From NCBI GenBank assembly GCA_020634435.1, contig JACKBS010000004.1, positions 186,001 through 250,000 of the forward strand: a stretch of DNA of 64,000 nucleotides, written 5' to 3'. Origin of the DNA: Ardenticatenaceae bacterium (GTDB lineage Bacteria > Chloroflexota > Anaerolineae > Promineifilales > Promineifilaceae). The notes beneath the pieces were generated by a model. It had not been told where the DNA came from. It saw only the letters and a list, made by a program, of their open reading frames with translations, and searched no databases. The translations under genes were made by a program, and so were the position numbers. Of the stretch, positions 60,721-64,000 are shown in pieces. How positions within the stretch are numbered: position 1 is the stretch's first letter; each line of letters opens with the position of its first letter.

Positions 60721-60817
60721 GTGCTTTTTGATAAGGTTCTTCGCAAGTCAATTTAATCATCCTGTTCATAGATGACAGGTATAAGCAATTTGGTTTTTTA
60801 AGCGAGAGGAGGTTTTG

Positions 60818-60997
60818 ATGATATCTGTAATCACAAATAACAAGGTAGCTTTTTTCTTATTGGCCCTGGCAATTGTTGGCTTGCTGACCATTGCGGCTTT
60901 TGCATTAATAGCCAACTATGGCGGTTTTGCCATCGCCGGTGACCCAGACATTCTGCGTTATTGCGTTTCAAGTGGTGGTGTTTGCACCGGAGTGTAG
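60818..60997 (+). CDS. Small membrane or secreted peptide with C-terminal two-Cys tail
   Basis: A 59-residue peptide from ATG 60818 with a strong Shine-Dalgarno site (AGAGGAGG, 60805-60812). Residues about 9-34 form one long hydrophobic segment (KVAFFLLALAIVGLLTIAAF), followed by GGFAIAGDPDILRYCVSSGG and VCTGV. It could be a single-pass membrane peptide or a precursor with a signal peptide and a 20-25-residue mature tail with two cysteines five apart. No family recognised. Faces the NB-ARC/TPR pair and precedes the DJ-1-like gene. Confidence 0.7.
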   Translation: MISVITNNKVAFFLLALAIVGLLTIAAFALIANYGGFAIAGDPDILRYCVSSGGVCTGV

Positions 60998-61073
60998 CTC
61001 CAATTTCCTTGAGAATTTTGTTTTCAGCAAGGTAGTCACCACCTTGTGAGTCGTTGGCAACACGAGGAGCATC

Positions 61074-61550
61074 ATGTCCTTACCGTACCGCAACAGTAGA
61101 AAGAAAAGATCACAAAGCTATATCTTAATTGGCGACGGATTTGATGAGTTTGAAGTCATTTACTTTCTGCACAAATTTCGCCAGGCTGGATTGTCTATTA
61201 AAAGCGTGAGCTTGTTTGATAAGTTGGTCTACAGCCGACAAGGTGTTGGTTTAAAAGCCGACTTCGCTTTGGCAGACAAGCCATTTGATCCCACTGGTGA
61301 AGATTGTTTACTTATTTTGCCTTCTGGGGGGCGGAATGGAGAAGCTTTGCGGCATGATGCCCGAGTGAAATCCTTGCTGATGGAGTTTAACAGTGGTCGC
61401 GGACGAGTCGCCGTAACGGGCAGCAACAGCCATCTGGCAGAAGACGTGGAGCAGGTCTTTTCCGATCGGTTGACGTTGCACCGGAATGCAGATCAGGGTC
61501 TGGAAGATTTTGTGAAGTCTCTGACGGAACGCATTGTCTACGCGTCATAG
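61074..61550 (+). CDS. DJ-1/PfpI-like protein lacking the catalytic Cys
   Basis: A 158-residue protein. The fold pattern follows DJ-1/PfpI: ILIGDGFDEFEVIYFLHKFR at the start, SVSLFDKLVYSRQGVGLKAD, CLLILPSGGRNGEALRHD, and the elbow strand RVAVTGSNSH. DJ-1 enzymes have Cys at the elbow (AICxGP) and Glu in the first loop (GFEEIE); here Thr replaces the Cys and Asp the first Glu, so it is probably a binding or signalling protein. GAGGAG precedes ATG 61074. Same strand as the small peptide, 76 bases later. Confidence 0.7.
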   Translation: MSLPYRNSRKKRSQSYILIGDGFDEFEVIYFLHKFRQAGLSIKSVSLFDKLVYSRQGVGLKADFALADKPFDPTGEDCLLILPSGGRNGEALRHDARVKSLLMEFNSGRGRVAVTGSNSHLAEDVEQVFSDRLTLHRNADQGLEDFVKSLTERIVYAS

Positions 61551-61577
61551 TTTGGTTAACTGAATAGAAGATTTTGT

Positions 61578-61611
61578 AAAAGCCCTGGAGTTTTGTTTCT
61601 GGGGCTTTTTT
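61578..61611 (+). terminator. Intrinsic terminator
   Basis: AAAAGCCC (61578-61585) and GGGGCTTTTTT (61601-61611) form a stem ending in a T-run, after the DJ-1-like gene. It overlaps the 3' end of the convergent molybdopterin-fold gene. Confidence 0.82.
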
Positions 61612-62110
61612 ACGGCCGTTTCCCACCTCCCACCACTCTCACTTCACCCACCCACTTAACCTGGCGCAGCGCATCGTCACGTTCGCTGGGGACAATCAGA
61701 CGTACCAACCCTTGAGTGCGGGTTAATGGCTGGCCATCCATCGCGTAGGCCAGCAAGATAGGGCCAGCAGGGTCCGGTTTATGCAGTTCGCTGGCATAAA
61801 TGCGGTTGCCAAAGCCGTCGGCGCTAACGACTTCCACCTCAGACCACGGGTCATGGCAGAATGCTTCTACCACCGCAAGAAGCGTAGCCCCGGTAAACGT
61901 AAACGGGCCAGATGTGCCGTGCCCGGTGCTAACAATGTAGCAGTCTGAGATGGAAACCTCTGCCAATCTCTGCAAATCCATTACGGTGATGGGGCGGCGA
62001 CGGCCGTTTACCGACACAAACTGAAAAGTTGGGTCCTCACTGGGTGGGGCGGGGTTTGGTTCATGGCTGTGTGGTTGCAGTGGGTCTGCGTGGTCATGGT
62101 CTGTTTTCAT
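61610..62110 (-). CDS. Sulfite-oxidase-fold molybdopterin-binding-like protein
   Basis: A 166-residue protein: His/Pro-rich N-terminus (residues 1-28), then a small oxidoreductase-molybdopterin domain (PITVMDLQRLAEV, FTFTGATLLAVVEA, VEVVSADGFGNRIYASEL, LVRLIVPSERDDALRQVKWV). Catalytic members are over 200 residues and bind Mo via a conserved Cys; the only candidates here are CYIVST and CHDP, so it may bind ligand without catalysis. Convergent with the DJ-1-like gene. Confidence 0.72.
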   Translation of the reverse strand: MKTDHDHADPLQPHSHEPNPAPPSEDPTFQFVSVNGRRRPITVMDLQRLAEVSISDCYIVSTGHGTSGPFTFTGATLLAVVEAFCHDPWSEVEVVSADGFGNRIYASELHKPDPAGPILLAYAMDGQPLTRTQGLVRLIVPSERDDALRQVKWVGEVRVVGGGKRP

Positions 62111-62192
62111 CTTATCCTCACTTGGTTAAACGCTTTTGGTGGAAACGGCCGTAATCAAAATCACAAATTTCACCCTTTACTGGCCATTTTGA

Positions 62193-62198
62193 TATACT
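62193..62198 (+). promoter_or_regulatory. -10 box for leaderless lepA transcript
   Basis: TATACT lies seven bases before ATG 62206; TTCACC at 62169-62174 can serve as -35 (18-base spacer). No Shine-Dalgarno. Confidence 0.65.
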
Positions 62199-62205
62199 AC
62201 ACAGC

Positions 62206-64000
62206 ATGACACAAAGCAACATTCGAAATTTTTGCATCATTGCCCATATCGACCACGGTAAATCGACCTTAGCAGATCGCTTGCTACAGGCTACCGGCAC
62301 GCTGACGGAACGCGAAATGCAGGAGCAGGTGCTGGATAGCATGGACCTGGAGCGCGAAAAGGGCGTTACCATCAAGGCGTCGGCCGTACGCATGAAGTAC
62401 ACCGCCAAAGACGGCAATGAGTATATCATGAACCTCATCGACACCCCTGGGCATGTCGATTTTGGCTATGAAGTTAGCCGTGCCCTGCAAGGCTGCGAAG
62501 GTGCTTTGCTGGTGGTAGACGCCACCCAAGGTATCGAGGCGCAGACTTTGGCCAACTTGTATCTCGCCCTGGAATCTGACCTGGAAATCATCCCCGTCGT
62601 CAACAAAATTGATCTTCCTGCGGCCATGCCCGAGGACGTTGCCGAAGAAGTGGAAAACATCATTGGTTTGCCTGCCGAGGATGTCATTCCCATCAGCGCC
62701 AAAACCGGTGAAAACATAGATGCGGTACTAGAGGCGATTGTCAAGCGGGTGCCACCACCTACCATTGATTATGAAGCTCCCCTGCGAGCCCTGGTTTTTG
62801 ATTCGCACTATGATTCTTATAAAGGTGTCATCGCCTACGTGCGCGTGTTTGAGGGCAAGCTCAACAAGCGGCAGTGGGTGCAGATGATGTCCAACGAAGT
62901 GACGGTTGAACCAATCGAAATCGGTGTGTTTGCCCCGGCCATGAAGCCCGTCGATACGCTTTCCGCTGGGGAAGTGGGCTACATTGCCACTGGTCTCAAA
63001 ACAGTGCGCGAATGCCGCGTGGGTGACACCATCACCCTGCGCGATAGACCGGCTGCAAAGCCGCTGCCTGGCTACAAGGCTGTCAAACCGATGGTTTTTG
63101 CGGGTTTTTATCCGACCGAAGGCGAAGATTACGCTCTCTTGAAAGAAGCTTTAGAACGGCTGCAACTCAACGATGCGGCCCTGGTTTTTGAGCAGGAAAC
63201 GTCTGATGCGCTCAATTTTGGCTTCCGCTGCGGCTTTTTGGGGCTGTTCCACATGGAAATCATTCAGGAACGGTTGGAGCGCGAGTACGATCTGGACCTG
63301 ATTGCCACCGCGCCCAGCGTGCGCTACGAAGTAAAAATGGCGCACACGGGTGAAGAGATCGTCATCGACAGCCCGGCCGAGTTGCCTGATGAAGGCACGT
63401 TTGAGGAGATTCGTGAGCCGTGGATGCACGTGCAAATCTTCACACCGGATGAATATTATGGGGTGGTCATGGATTTGGTGATTAAGCGGCGCGGCGAATT
63501 TGTGGGGCAGGAATATCCGGCACCGGGGCGTGTGGTGCTCAAATTTGACATCCCGCTGGCGGAAATCATCATTGATTTTTACGACAAGTTGAAGAGCGGC
63601 ACGCGCGGTTATGCCTCGATGGATTATGAAGCGGCGGGTTATCGCGCCTCCGATTTGGTGAAGCTGGAAGTGTTGGTGAACAAAGCGCCGGTGGACGCGC
63701 TGGCGATGATTGTGCACCGGGAGATGGCGTACAATCGTGGGCAGAAGCTGGTGACGGCACTCAAGAGCAAAATCCCGCGCCAGATGTTCGAGGTGCCGAT
63801 TCAGGCGGCTACCGGCAAGCGGGTCATTAGCCGGGCTACGGTGAAGGCGATGCGCAAAGATGTGCTGGCCAAATGTTACGGTGGCGACATTACCCGGAAG
63901 CGCAAGCTGCTGGAAAAGCAAAAGAAGGGTAAAAAGCGCATGAAGATGATCGGCACGGTGGAAGTGCCGCAAGAAGCGTTTATGGCGGTTCTTTCGCTCA
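62206..64000 (+). CDS. lepA: Elongation factor 4 (LepA), 3' end outside window
   Basis: 598 codons are visible and the frame is open at the window edge, so only a few C-terminal residues are missing (family about 600). GTPase motifs: AHIDHGKST (G1), DTPGHVDF (G3), NKIDLP (G4), SAKTG (G5); EF-G-like domains II, III and V; and the LepA-specific C-terminal domain (YGGDITRKRKLLEKQKKGKK). EF4 back-translocates or remodels stalled ribosomes. There is no ACGGCCGT in its 1.8 kb, unlike most neighbours. Confidence 0.97.
   Translation, partial: MTQSNIRNFCIIAHIDHGKSTLADRLLQATGTLTEREMQEQVLDSMDLEREKGVTIKASAVRMKYTAKDGNEYIMNLIDTPGHVDFGYEVSRALQGCEGALLVVDATQGIEAQTLANLYLALESDLEIIPVVNKIDLPAAMPEDVAEEVENIIGLPAEDVIPISAKTGENIDAVLEAIVKRVPPPTIDYEAPLRALVFDSHYDSYKGVIAYVRVFEGKLNKRQWVQMMSNEVTVEPIEIGVFAPAMKPVDTLSAGEVGYIATGLKTVRECRVGDTITLRDRPAAKPLPGYKAVKPMVFAGFYPTEGEDYALLKEALERLQLNDAALVFEQETSDALNFGFRCGFLGLFHMEIIQERLEREYDLDLIATAPSVRYEVKMAHTGEEIVIDSPAELPDEGTFEEIREPWMHVQIFTPDEYYGVVMDLVIKRRGEFVGQEYPAPGRVVLKFDIPLAEIIIDFYDKLKSGTRGYASMDYEAAGYRASDLVKLEVLVNKAPVDALAMIVHREMAYNRGQKLVTALKSKIPRQMFEVPIQAATGKRVISRATVKAMRKDVLAKCYGGDITRKRKLLEKQKKGKKRMKMIGTVEVPQEAFMAVLSL

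Noticed and set aside
1..64000. tRNA, rRNA, riboswitch or CRISPR loci
   Set aside because: Spacers were read through on both strands; none showed a cloverleaf with TTCGA loop, rRNA-like stretches, known riboswitch cores or short regularly spaced repeats. A small non-coding RNA could still be missed without a covariance search.

Overview
The window is one contiguous piece of a moderately GC-rich (roughly 55-60% by eye) bacterial chromosome. Gene content points to Chloroflexota, probably an Anaerolineae/Ardenticatenia-type lineage. The pointers are a C25 (gingipain-type) secreted protease ending in a YLPFISR tail, an F420-type reductase, an EAD-STAND-WD40 giant protein, an NB-ARC/TPR pair, a soluble Ser/Thr kinase with TPRs, and a NrfD/FeS/multiheme respiratory cluster. 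This assignment is inference from families; no rRNA or tRNA is present.

Layout. 1-8.0 kb: C25 protease (5' truncated), MFS transporter coupled to a CocE-type hydrolase, tyrA-like dehydrogenase, PII-like protein, Na/Ca exchanger. 8.1-15.7 kb: divergent respiratory locus. On the minus strand an octaheme cytochrome, a Tat-type 16-Cys ferredoxin, a NrfD membrane subunit and a DUF333 lipoprotein; on the plus strand a lipoprotein multiheme cytochrome interrupted by one in-frame TGA, then a lipoprotein with four rhodanese domains. 16-21.6 kb: LysR regulator, then a minus-strand set (membrane protein, F420-type reductase, alpha/beta hydrolase, DinB, glycosyltransferase, TetR). 21.8-25.8 kb: SDR-DUF2867, two small membrane proteins, CPBP protease. 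25.9-33.8 kb: response regulator, MacA/MacB-type exporter, three tandem paralogous anchored proteins, sensor kinase. 34-40.5 kb: acyl-ACP-reductase-like protein and the STAND protein with 14 WD40 repeats. 40.6-45.7 kb: corA remnant and transposase scrap, GT2, M50 protease, tpiA, Ser/Thr kinase. 45.8-48.6 kb: PadR/pentapeptide/ABC operon that looks imported. 48.7-50.7 kb: two GNATs and a YbbN-like thioredoxin. 50.9-55.1 kb: nested, mostly decayed insertion sequences. 55.2-64 kb: sugar-nucleotide reductase, tlyA, kinase-like ATPase, NB-ARC/TPR module facing a 59-residue membrane peptide and a DJ-1-like protein, a molybdopterin-fold protein, and lepA (cut by the window end).

Three genome-scale signals stand out. 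(1) The palindromic octamer ACGGCCGT occurs about 100 times (one or two expected by chance), in genes and spacers, and is absent from the insertion-sequence nest and the PadR/ABC operon. (2) The plus-strand cytochrome has an in-frame TGA followed at the right distance by a hairpin meeting the bacterial SECIS consensus, so it may be a selenocysteine-containing multiheme cytochrome. (3) Spacers carry long perfect palindromes, several built as palindromes of palindromes. Several operon-leading genes have a TATAAT-like box only 6-8 bases before ATG, suggesting leaderless transcripts, whereas internal genes use Shine-Dalgarno sites or overlapping stop/start codons.
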